Assembly (NCBI GenBank): GCA_013203755.1
Contig: JABMPI010000316.1
Coordinates: 1-7,881 of the forward strand
Length of the DNA: 7,881 bases
Source: Bacteroidota bacterium
GTDB taxonomy: Bacteria; Bacteroidota; Bacteroidia; Bacteroidales; Prolixibacteraceae
Direction of reading: 5' to 3'
A program made the translations under genes and the position numbers. Shown piece by piece: positions 1 to 5,985 of this stretch. Every line of letters begins with the position of its first letter. Positions within the stretch are counted from its first letter, which is position 1. Below the pieces are notes generated by a model. That model was given only the letters and a program-made list of their open reading frames with translations. It was not told the origin of the DNA and did not search any database.

Positions 1-115
1 CTTCATTAAAAAACTTTGTAGTAACCTGTTACAACGCAGTTTTTTGCTTTGTTGTGAATAAAAATAACTACGCCTAATTTCCCGAAAAACTATCTGCATT
101 GAGTATATTTAAAAA
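1..115. other. Left-edge region, possible start of a gene leaving the window
   Basis: This stretch lies downstream of the DUF5687 gene. No convincing terminator is visible. On the minus strand a frame opens at an ATG at 99-97 and runs 33 codons to the window edge without a stop. It contains a second in-frame ATG at 6-4 that begins Met-Lys. The first part reads as an unfamiliar, arginine-rich peptide with AGG and CGG codons that are uncommon in the neighbouring genes, so a real gene, if present, more likely starts at position 6 with the rest as leader. A short inverted repeat, GTAAC-CT-GTTAC (21-32), lies just upstream of that second ATG and could be an operator. I cannot assign a product from what is visible. 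Confidence 0.25.
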
Positions 116-1588
116 TTATGTCGCCTTGTAAGCAGAAATCATTTTATGTTTTCGTCTCAAATATTGTTTGGTGAAATAGTCGATTAAACGTGGATGAAAA
201 ACAATTCCTATTAATCCAAGTGTTCCAAGTACAATGTATGCGATAATGTTTCCGAAAAGCAAGGTAATAACACCGTAAACAGCCAACGGACCAAAAAGAA
301 TTGGGAATGTGATTAACCACTGGCTTGCACCCATTCCCTGATAATTAAACATGGCACGCTGTTCCAAATCTATTGATTTACGGCTGGTTAACCCGAGCGC
401 AAAAATTACGAATGTATTCACGCCAATATTATACAACATTACGACAAAGTGGATATATAAAACTTTGGGGGAGATAAACATGTACCCCAGCGAAAGCAGA
501 TAAAAAATTATATTTGTTGCCGCCATTAGAAAATAGGCCGATTGCAAAACTTGTTTCATTTTTACATTTTGTGCCATTAATAGCGGGTAGTAGCGACTGT
601 GCCATGCCGGAAAAAATTGTCCGTACATCATCCCAAAAACACCAGTCATAAACATCCCACCAAGTACAAATATAAATTCAGGAGTCTCGGCATCGTAGTC
701 CTTATAAATCAGCAAACCATAAAAAATAAAAAGTATCGACATCATAGCGGTGGTACGCGGGCGTTTGTTGCGGGCTATCATTTTTACTTCCAACGAAAGC
801 ATTTTGCCGTATTCGCCAATTTGGTTCAGCCACGAAAAATCGTGTGTACTCCCCTCCTTTTTCTTTTGCGAAAGTTCGTCGAGATAAAAGCGACTCCAAA
901 GATAATTGTGGTTTAAAAAGTAAAGTGCAACTATTGCAATCGGAAAAATTACAACTGCGGCAGGATTTTCCACTACTGCATCAAATAGTTTTCCAAATGT
1001 TGTGGTAATATCGAAAACACCAAAATAGTCTATGGCAAAAACTCCGGCTGCCAGCACAATAAATCCATAAAAGAAATAATTAGATTCGTTGGTGCGCCAC
1101 TTAATATAAATAGCTGAAAAGTGGTTCACAAAAATCATTAAAAGCAACGAGGTAAGCCAGGCGGCTAAAACCGGAGTTTCTAATTCGTTAACTGCCGATT
1201 TAAACGTAAACGGCAAAATTAAAAACAAAGGAAGAATATTAAAAAAGTGTAACAACGATTTGTTGAGCATGTACCGCGCAATTCGTTTTCTTTTCACTGG
1301 AATAATAAGAAAAGGTTGAAACCCAAATGTTGGCAGATTTTGCACCATAATTCGCAGCACTAGTTCGAATCCCACATAAACAAAAATAAGCGAGTTAAAT
1401 GCTGAAATCTGTGATTTTCCGGGATACGCAGATTCAAGGTGATCACTTAAATTAAATCCCAGGAAAAGGGCAACGGCCGAAAAATAGAGCGCCAGAAAAA
1501 TAAGTACTCCTTTGGCAGCCATGTTTTTATTAAGAGTAGCCGATCGGGTAAGTTCGCGCCAGGCAAAGTAAAAAAAGTTTCGTTTCAT
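116..1588 (-). CDS. DUF5687 family multi-pass membrane protein (putative ABC-type permease subunit)
   Basis: The 490-residue product is very hydrophobic, with about 12 predicted membrane segments. From the chosen start these lie roughly at residues 25-46, 62-82, 110-128, 139-162, 169-189, 209-226, 281-297, 303-323, 351-373, 375-400, 425-445 and 447-466. A polar cytoplasmic-looking loop at about 230-280 carries the basic motif EVKMIARNKRPR (267-278), typical of DUF5687 as I recall it. The architecture resembles ABC-2 type exporter permeases, and family members are often found beside an ABC ATPase gene, but no ATPase is in this window. The reading frame extends 10 codons further upstream (to 1618). 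I prefer the internal ATG at 1588 because MKRNFFYFAWRELTR matches the usual amphipathic N-terminus. Family assignment is fairly sure; transport function and substrate are inference. Confidence 0.8.
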   Translation of the reverse strand: MKRNFFYFAWRELTRSATLNKNMAAKGVLIFLALYFSAVALFLGFNLSDHLESAYPGKSQISAFNSLIFVYVGFELVLRIMVQNLPTFGFQPFLIIPVKRKRIARYMLNKSLLHFFNILPLFLILPFTFKSAVNELETPVLAAWLTSLLLMIFVNHFSAIYIKWRTNESNYFFYGFIVLAAGVFAIDYFGVFDITTTFGKLFDAVVENPAAVVIFPIAIVALYFLNHNYLWSRFYLDELSQKKKEGSTHDFSWLNQIGEYGKMLSLEVKMIARNKRPRTTAMMSILFIFYGLLIYKDYDAETPEFIFVLGGMFMTGVFGMMYGQFFPAWHSRYYPLLMAQNVKMKQVLQSAYFLMAATNIIFYLLSLGYMFISPKVLYIHFVVMLYNIGVNTFVIFALGLTSRKSIDLEQRAMFNYQGMGASQWLITFPILFGPLAVYGVITLLFGNIIAYIVLGTLGLIGIVFHPRLIDYFTKQYLRRKHKMISAYKAT

Positions 1589-1634
1589 AATAATTAGTGA
1601 GTTTTGAGATATTAGCAATTGATTTTTGGGTTTA

Positions 1635-1642
1635 TAAAGTTA
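1635..1642 (-). promoter_or_regulatory. Possible -7 promoter box for the DUF5687 gene
   Basis: Read on the minus strand, TAACTTTA matches the Bacteroidota -7 consensus TAnnTTTG at all but the last position. It lies 46 bases upstream of the chosen ATG at 1588, in the 83-base gap after the lamin-tail gene. No TTTG or TTG is seen at the expected -33 distance, so this is a weak call. If real, it would make the membrane protein gene independent of its upstream neighbour. Confidence 0.25.
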
Positions 1643-1671
1643 GTAAAATTATTTTTTGATAATTACATAAA

Positions 1672-3111
1672 CTATTCCAAAATATCCGTTAATACCACAC
1701 CATCTTTATATCGATGTATATTTCCCTGCAAATCAAAGACTTCAACTACAACCACATAAACTCCTAAATTCTGCCGTTGTCCTGTTTCGTTTTCGCCATT
1801 CCAGGAGAAAGTTCCACTAGTTCCCAAAATATCATTTTTTGCCAATTGCATTACAAATCTTCCGGCCGTATCAAAAATCGTGATATTTGCAAGGTAACCC
1901 GCCTTGTCCAGTTGATATCGTATTTTATATTCATCGTTGTAACCATCAGAATTTGGTGAAAAAGATTCGGGTTCAAAAGTTACAAGCAGCTCTGTTGTAT
2001 TTTCATTTTTAAATTGTGAATTTTGGTAACCCGGTGTTCCGTAACCGGATTGAGTAGAAGCAGAATGCCAGTTATTAATATTGTTGGTTTCGGTAGTAAA
2101 TGAAATTCGCTCCAATGAAATTCCTTCCTCGTCAGCCAGAAGTGGTGCGTGCAATTTGTCTGTGTAAAAAAACTCATCAATTACCTGCAGTTCAGAATTC
2201 AATAAAACAACATAATCTGCATCGTTATTGAATGACGGAAACTTTCCCATTTGCAAAAAACAGTCAGAACATTCAATTGTGAAAAATGGGAAAACACCAT
2301 TAGTATCTTTGGTTAACGCCAAATAACTTTCGGGTTGAAAAACAAATCTTTCTCCGAAGAGAGAATAGATTTGTGTGAGTTCCAGATTATTGTCGCGCGA
2401 TGCCAAATACAATTGATTGACTGGAATTTGTTTATCCGAATTATTGTAGATTTCCACATAATCGTTACCATCGGAGAATGGATTAAAGAGGACTTCGCTA
2501 ATTAATACTTCTCCCGGGTAAATTGGTTCCAGAGGTTTTTCTTCAGCTAAAACAATAATTTCATCTAAAATTACTTTATCAGCAGAATAGTGGTTATTTA
2601 TATAAACCACAATCTGCAATTTCTGTCCAGCTAAATCTTTTTGTTCAGCTAAATTCGACCCCCAATTTCCATGATTCTCACCGTTTGTTTCAAATAGAAT
2701 TTCTTCGCCTTCGTTTAATTTGTAAAATGCTTTCAGGTATTTGGTTTGTTCGTTGGCTCCGCTTCCGGTTTCGCTTGCAGAAAGTTGAATATAGACTTTA
2801 TTGTATGCAGAAATATCAATTTCTATGGAGCGCCAAATTGCTTCGCCGTTTATATCCCGGCACTCAAATCTTCCCCCTCCCGTACTAACCGTTTTTGCAT
2901 AATCGTCCGCTCTGGCTACTGAAATATTCGAGAAATCCAATGTCCACTTGGTGACACCTTCAAAATTTTTGTGGATTGTTGAGCCATTTTCATCGCCCCA
3001 AACTCCTTTCTCTGAAACAGAAAAACTCTCTTCCCAGATAACCTGTGCATTTGCGAGGTTTCCAAAAAAGACAAAAAGGAATGTTAATAATTTTAGAAGA
3101 TTGGGTTTCAT
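1672..3111 (-). CDS. Secreted lamin-tail-domain protein with FlgD-like C-terminal domain
   Basis: The 479-residue product begins MKPNLLKLLTFLFVFFGNLANAQ, a classic Sec signal peptide probably cut near ANA-Q (residues 20-23). The frame has 7 more codons upstream, but starting at 3111 gives a normal signal peptide. Residues about 24-190 form an unassigned beta-rich, possibly jelly-roll, domain. Residues about 200-365 form a lamin tail domain: it opens GEVLISEVLFNP..DYVEIYN and closes with ISLERIS..NNWHSAS and a GYGTPGYQN turn. A CSDC pair is at about 281-284. The C-terminal 95 residues look like the FlgD-Ig / gliding-motility C-terminal fold, opening with the putative calcium-binding SPNSDGYND, followed by TIFDTAGRFV and a FSWNGENETG turn. 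Such C-termini in Bacteroidota often guide type IX secretion, so cell-surface or secreted location is likely. The substrate or partner is unknown. Confidence 0.8.
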   Translation of the reverse strand: MKPNLLKLLTFLFVFFGNLANAQVIWEESFSVSEKGVWGDENGSTIHKNFEGVTKWTLDFSNISVARADDYAKTVSTGGGRFECRDINGEAIWRSIEIDISAYNKVYIQLSASETGSGANEQTKYLKAFYKLNEGEEILFETNGENHGNWGSNLAEQKDLAGQKLQIVVYINNHYSADKVILDEIIVLAEEKPLEPIYPGEVLISEVLFNPFSDGNDYVEIYNNSDKQIPVNQLYLASRDNNLELTQIYSLFGERFVFQPESYLALTKDTNGVFPFFTIECSDCFLQMGKFPSFNNDADYVVLLNSELQVIDEFFYTDKLHAPLLADEEGISLERISFTTETNNINNWHSASTQSGYGTPGYQNSQFKNENTTELLVTFEPESFSPNSDGYNDEYKIRYQLDKAGYLANITIFDTAGRFVMQLAKNDILGTSGTFSWNGENETGQRQNLGVYVVVVEVFDLQGNIHRYKDGVVLTDILE

Positions 3112-3218
3112 CACATTTACAATTAGAAGCAAAATACTAACTTTGGCGCAGTTTATTGATAGCTAAGACTATAAATTATTAAAAAAAAATTAATCGTAAT
3201 GAAACGAACGTGAAATTT

Positions 3219-3248
3219 AATCTGACAGATTTAATAACGGCAGATTTA
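3219..3248. repeat. AATCTG/CAGATT inverted and direct repeat upstream of asd
   Basis: AATCTG at 3219-3224 and CAGATT at 3226-3231 form a perfect six-base inverted repeat around a single A. The word CAGATTTA at 3226-3233 recurs exactly at 3241-3248, 15 bases on. Three half-sites in 30 bases just upstream of the likely asd promoter could be an operator. The words are AT-rich and short, so chance is possible. Confidence 0.3.
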
Positions 3249-3275
3249 TATTTCATCGTGAGTTCCATACTTTAC
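3245..3275 (+). promoter_or_regulatory. Possible asd promoter
   Basis: TTTA at 3245-3248, a 19-base spacer and TACTTTAC at 3268-3275 fit the Bacteroidota -33/-7 pattern (TTTG, TAnnTTTG) with three mismatches in total. It would start transcription roughly 20 bases before the asd ATG. The leader is A-rich with no Shine-Dalgarno sequence, as is common in this phylum. Confidence 0.3.
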
Positions 3276-3299
3276 ATTTAAAATAAAAGTTATAAAAGT

Positions 3300-4307
3300 A
3301 TGAAAGTTGCAATTGTTGGAGTAAGCGGTGCAGTGGGACAAGAATTCCTGAAAGTGCTTGCAGAAAGGGATTTCCCGATGGACGAGTTAGTAATTTTTGG
3401 TTCGGCAAGAAGTGCTGGCAAAGAATATGATTTTAAAGGGAAAAAACTTACGGTTAAGGAATTAAAACACGGCGAAGATTTTAAAGATATTGATATTGCA
3501 CTGACTTCTGCAGGTGCCAGTATTTCAAAAGAATATGCATCTACAATTACCAAACACGGTGCAATTATGATTGACAATTCAAGCGCATTTCGTTACGACG
3601 ATGATGTGCCGTTGGTGGTTCCTGAAGTAAATGCTGAAGATTGTAAAAACCGTCCACGAAATATAATTGCCAATCCAAATTGTTCTACCATACAAATGGT
3701 TGTGGCTTTAAAACCCATCGAAGACCTTTCTAAAATCAAAAGGGTTCGCGTAGCAACTTATCAGGCTGCAAGTGGTGCAGGAGCACAAGGAATTGCAGAA
3801 CTGGAGCAACAAGTTTTAGATGTTGCAAATGGCAAAGAACCAACAATTGAAAAATTCTCGCACCAATTGGCGATGAATATTATTCCTCATATCGATGTTT
3901 TCCTTGATAACGATTACACCAAAGAGGAGATGAAAATGAACTGGGAAACGAAAAAAATTATGCATACCGATGCCGAAGTAGGCGCAACTTGCGTACGTAT
4001 TCCGGTTGCCCGCGCTCATTCTGAGGCAATTTGGGTGGAAACGGAAAAACCACTTTCGGTTGAAGAGGTGAAAACTGCTTTTGAAAATTTTGAAGGGTTG
4101 ACAGTAATTGACAATCCAGCTAAAAAAGAATATCCAATGCCGTTGTTTGTTTCCGGTAAAGATGATGTTTATGTGGGCCGAATTCGCAAAGATGTTACGG
4201 ATCCAAACAGTATTACTTTCTGGTGTGTTGGCGACCAAATTAAAAAAGGTGCTGCGCTAAATGCGGTTCAAATTGCTGAATGGCTGATTGAGAATAAAGA
4301 AGTATAG
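3300..4307 (+). CDS. asd: Aspartate-semialdehyde dehydrogenase
   Basis: This enzyme reduces L-aspartyl-4-phosphate with NADPH to L-aspartate-4-semialdehyde, releasing phosphate, in the cytoplasm. The product is the branch point to lysine/diaminopimelate, threonine, methionine and isoleucine. The 335-residue length is normal for the family. Residues 7-13 (GVSGAVG) are the Rossmann nucleotide-binding loop. The catalytic cysteine is C128 in NPNCST (125-130). Q155 in RVATYQAASGAG matches the substrate-orienting glutamine. R233 and H240 in RIPVARAHSEAIWVE are the substrate-binding arginine and general acid/base histidine. All key residues are present. The start follows an A-rich leader and puts the Rossmann motif at its usual N-terminal position. 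The gene stands alone on the plus strand, divergent from the lamin-tail gene, and ends before a strong terminator, so it is probably monocistronic. Confidence 0.97.
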   Translation: MKVAIVGVSGAVGQEFLKVLAERDFPMDELVIFGSARSAGKEYDFKGKKLTVKELKHGEDFKDIDIALTSAGASISKEYASTITKHGAIMIDNSSAFRYDDDVPLVVPEVNAEDCKNRPRNIIANPNCSTIQMVVALKPIEDLSKIKRVRVATYQAASGAGAQGIAELEQQVLDVANGKEPTIEKFSHQLAMNIIPHIDVFLDNDYTKEEMKMNWETKKIMHTDAEVGATCVRIPVARAHSEAIWVETEKPLSVEEVKTAFENFEGLTVIDNPAKKEYPMPLFVSGKDDVYVGRIRKDVTDPNSITFWCVGDQIKKGAALNAVQIAEWLIENKEV

Positions 4308-4335
4308 GGAAGATTAATTTCTATGACAAAATATT

Positions 4336-4361
4336 AAAGCCCGGGTGACCGGGCTTTTTTT
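4336..4361 (+). terminator. Intrinsic terminator of asd
   Basis: AAAGCCCGG (4336-4344) and CCGGGCTTT (4349-4357) form a perfect nine-base-pair stem closed by a GTGA (GNRA-type) tetraloop, followed by further Ts to 4361. It starts 28 bases after the asd stop. Read on the minus strand the same hairpin is followed by the looser TTTAATATTTT, so it may also stop transcripts from the convergent DUF4837 gene. Confidence 0.93.
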
Positions 4362-4376
4362 ATGTCTAATTTCTTA

Positions 4377-4445
4377 TCTCATTCCCGTGCAAACGGGAAT
4401 CTGTTGCTGTATTTTTTGGAGATTCCCACGTGCATGGGAATGAGA
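4377..4445. repeat. Pair of inverted REP-like palindromes (BIME-like, dRS3-type core)
   Basis: Two 26-base arms, 4377-4402 and 4420-4445, are inverted copies of each other at 22 of 26 positions, with a 17-base spacer. Each arm is itself a palindrome of the form ATTCCC-N8-GGGAAT (4381-4400 and 4422-4441). The left folds into a perfect eight-base-pair stem with a GCAA tetraloop; the right has a seven-base-pair stem. The flanks beyond the palindromes are also conserved (AGATTCCC...GGGAATGAGA), which argues for two copies of one dispersed element, not a chance hairpin. It lies between convergent gene ends, the usual place for REP elements. No REP-associated (RAYT) transposase is in the window. 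It lacks the T-tract of a terminator. Confidence 0.75.
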
Positions 4446-4452
4446 GCTTCTT

Positions 4453-4480
4453 CAACTTGAAACTCTCAACTCGAAACTCT
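4453..4480. repeat. Two tandem 14-base units
   Basis: CAACTTGAAACTCT (4453-4466) is followed directly by CAACTCGAAACTCT (4467-4480), identical at 13 of 14 bases. It sits between the palindrome pair and the DUF4837 stop codon, only 3 bases before that stop. This looks like a small local duplication or the remnant of a longer low-complexity array; no function is evident. Confidence 0.6.
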
Positions 4481-4483
4481 CCC

Positions 4484-5521
4484 CTAGTTCCCCATTCTTA
4501 TCTGGCTGCTAATTTTATCGTTTTTTGCCTGATCATTAAATTTCATTGAATATATCATCGCTTCAACCTGACGTAGTAGGTTTCGTTTGTCTTTGCTAGG
4601 CGCATAAACATATCCAAAAGCAACAACAACGCGCTGATTGGTTGCATCTAATTCAGCCAAAGAAACATAGGGACCACCCATAAAATCGTTTTCCACCCGC
4701 CAAAGACCACGCATTTCGGAAGCGTAATTTCCGTTGTGTTCGCGAATATTAAAGATCTGCTCGAACCGTTTTTCTGTAGCCATGTAACTATCTTCGGTTG
4801 GCCCGGGTATATTTTCTTTCAAAATTTTATCGCGAATGGGAAGCAGATAATTTACAGTAAATGCACTGTCTGATGTATATGGGAATGAATAGACAATTAT
4901 TCCTTGCTGTATTTCTGGGGTATCGTATTTAAACCAAATAAAATCCTCTTCCTGCTCTGTAATTGCAAAACCAGGAGGCACTTTCATTGTTAATCCATAC
5001 TCCTTATTTAATACATTATAAACTCCTTTTTCGTAAAATTTTTTGTAGTTCATAGTAAGCCGTTCTTTTTCGGCTGCAATAAAATAAGACAAAATTTTAT
5101 TTTTATTCTCATTGAGTATTTCGGCAAATTTCTCTGAAGTTTTTGCTTTAATCTGAACTGTAGCTTGCGGATATGCCCAAACATCGTCGATAAAACTAAT
5201 CCCTTCTTTTTCTATATTCGACGAAATACTTGTTTGTATAATATTACGCGTACTTTTAAATATGCTTTTAAAAGCTGCATGCGGCACATTAATAACATCA
5301 AAAAGAGGTTCGTCTTGTGGCAATCCGTGTTGTGGTTGGGCAAGAATTTCCCTTATTAATTCACCGGTGGCACCTTTCCACGAGTCGTTAGAAATTACAA
5401 CTACCAGTTCGCTGGAAGAGCCTGTAATATTGGTGTGCAGAATTGCTCCATCGTTAGAACAGGAGAACAGAACAACAACAGAAAGAAATAAAATAATCAG
5501 CTTGTAATTTTTTACTTTCAT
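4484..5521 (-). CDS. DUF4837 family lipoprotein
   Basis: The 345-residue product has a lipoprotein signal peptide: basic MKVKNYK, a hydrophobic stretch to residue 19, and a lipobox ending in C21 (LFSC-SND). It should be lipidated and envelope-anchored; serine after the cysteine gives no inner-membrane retention signal of the enterobacterial kind. The mature part is soluble, with no further membrane segments. Recognisable blocks include LVVVISNDSWKG (39-50), YGLTMKVPPGFAI (185-197), FIWFKYDTPEIQQGI (204-218), RGLWRVENDFMGGPYVSL (281-298) and a C-terminal YVYAPSKDKRNLLRQVEAM (314-332). These fit DUF4837, a Bacteroidota family of unknown function. The gene converges on asd and has its own likely promoter. 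The family call is from memory of the blocks; no activity should be inferred. Confidence 0.8.
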   Translation of the reverse strand: MKVKNYKLIILFLSVVVLFSCSNDGAILHTNITGSSSELVVVISNDSWKGATGELIREILAQPQHGLPQDEPLFDVINVPHAAFKSIFKSTRNIIQTSISSNIEKEGISFIDDVWAYPQATVQIKAKTSEKFAEILNENKNKILSYFIAAEKERLTMNYKKFYEKGVYNVLNKEYGLTMKVPPGFAITEQEEDFIWFKYDTPEIQQGIIVYSFPYTSDSAFTVNYLLPIRDKILKENIPGPTEDSYMATEKRFEQIFNIREHNGNYASEMRGLWRVENDFMGGPYVSLAELDATNQRVVVAFGYVYAPSKDKRNLLRQVEAMIYSMKFNDQAKNDKISSQIRMGN

Positions 5522-5593
5522 CGTATTAAGTTTTTTGTTTATAAAGAATTAAACGAAACTTTAATCAACACATCCGTACTCGTTTCATCATTT

Positions 5594-5625
5594 CAGATTT
5601 ATCGGAATTTGAGGATGATAACAAA
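5594..5625 (-). promoter_or_regulatory. Likely promoter of the DUF4837 gene
   Basis: On the minus strand TTTG (5625-5622), a 20-base spacer and TAAATCTG (5601-5594) match the Bacteroidota -33 TTTG and -7 TAnnTTTG elements with one mismatch and correct spacing. It lies between the tatA terminator and the DUF4837 ATG and implies a leader of about 65 bases. This supports separate transcription from tatA. Confidence 0.45.
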
Positions 5626-5640
5626 AACCTTACCAGTTTA

Positions 5641-5682
5641 AAAACAAAAATCCCGTGTCTGCTATGTACAGAAACGGGATTT
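5641..5682 (-). terminator. Intrinsic terminator of tatA
   Basis: On the minus strand AAATCCCGT (5682-5674) pairs perfectly with ACGGGATTT (5656-5648). Inside, a further TCTG/CAGA four-pair helix follows one mismatch, leaving a seven-base loop. The stem is followed by TTTTTG and TTTT on the minus strand (A-rich 5650-5641 on the plus strand). It begins 20 bases after the tatA stop, so it ends the tatA transcript before the DUF4837 promoter. Confidence 0.88.
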
Positions 5683-5702
5683 GTTACTATATCTATTCGA
5701 TA

Positions 5703-5903
5703 TTAGTTGTCAATCTTTTCAGAATCGGATTTACTTTGCTCCCCTTCGTCTTCTTTAGTCGCATTTTTAAATTCCTTCATTCCTTTTCCGAGGCCTTTCA
5801 TTAATTCAGGAATTTTACGTCCTCCAAATAGTAGAAGTACGATAATTAATATGATAACTATTTCCTGTGGCCCTACAAATCCTGCTATTACAAATAAACT
5901 CAT
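5703..5903 (-). CDS. tatA: Sec-independent (Tat) translocase subunit TatA/TatE
   Basis: This 66-residue inner-membrane protein is the oligomerising subunit of the twin-arginine translocase, recruited by TatBC to pass folded, RR-signal proteins across the membrane. It has a short N-terminus, a polar GPQE just before a single membrane helix (about 14-26), the hallmark hinge FGGRKIPEL (26-34), an amphipathic helix with KGLGKGMKEFKNA (36-48; F45 corresponds to the conserved Phe of the helix), and a charged acidic tail. Length and motif order are exactly those of TatA/E; TatB is longer and lacks this hinge form. No tatC is in the window. The gene starts 82 bases after the rseP stop, has a possible promoter of its own and a clear terminator, so it may be expressed both alone and by read-through. 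Confidence 0.93.
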   Translation of the reverse strand: MSLFVIAGFVGPQEIVIILIIVLLLFGGRKIPELMKGLGKGMKEFKNATKEDEGEQSKSDSEKIDN

Positions 5904-5929
5904 GATATTAAGATAAAATTGGTTTGCTA

Positions 5930-5937
5930 CAAAAGTA
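5930..5937 (-). promoter_or_regulatory. Possible -7 box for tatA
   Basis: TACTTTTG on the minus strand is an exact match to TAnnTTTG, 26 bases upstream of the tatA ATG. It would give a leader of about 20 bases. There is no good TTTG at the -33 distance, so read-through from dxr-rseP remains an alternative. Confidence 0.4.
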
Positions 5938-5985
5938 GAATATTTTTATTAAGTGCATATTTAAATGCTGTTTTTTTAATTGAAT

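Larger units (their letters stand above)
3112..3299. promoter_or_regulatory. Divergent promoter region between the lamin-tail gene and asd
   Basis: This 188-base AT-rich region must hold promoters for two divergent genes. Toward the lamin-tail gene, the minus strand has TAGTATTTTGC (from 3138), an imperfect -7-like box 18 bases from its ATG. Toward asd there is TAACTTTG at 3138-3145, an exact TAnnTTTG match overlapping the former, and a closer TACTTTAC at 3268-3275. The middle holds an A-run (3181-3189) and repeated CAGATT words (see separate entry). No riboswitch fold or leader peptide was recognised before asd, even though asd genes elsewhere can be lysine-regulated. Confidence 0.4.

Noticed and set aside
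599..916. 105-codon plus-strand open frame inside the DUF5687 gene
   Set aside because: It is antisense to a clear membrane protein, has low-complexity basic composition and no recognisable domain.
1589..1618. Upstream ATG adding 10 codons to the DUF5687 gene
   Set aside because: The added residues (MLISQNSLII) are atypical, while the internal ATG gives the normal N-terminus; a possible -7 box lies only about 20 bases upstream of the longer start.
3112..3132. Upstream ATG adding 7 codons to the lamin-tail gene
   Set aside because: The internal start gives a textbook signal peptide with a lysine at position 2; the extension would overlap the -7-like box.
3290..3577. 95-codon minus-strand open frame over the asd start
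   Set aside because: It is antisense to the strongly conserved Rossmann region of asd, which fully explains the sequence.
3816..4238. 140-codon minus-strand open frame inside asd
   Set aside because: It is a long shadow frame opposite catalytic-domain codons, rich in Phe, Asn and His with no family features.
4377..4445. CRISPR fragment, terminator or phage attachment site
   Set aside because: The two copies are inverted, not direct, with a single 17-base spacer; there is no T-tract after either hairpin and no integrase or tRNA nearby.
5583..5622. Weak hairpin (TCATC...GATGA) upstream of the DUF4837 gene
   Set aside because: It has only five continuous pairs and a long AT-rich loop, and it overlaps a better promoter match.
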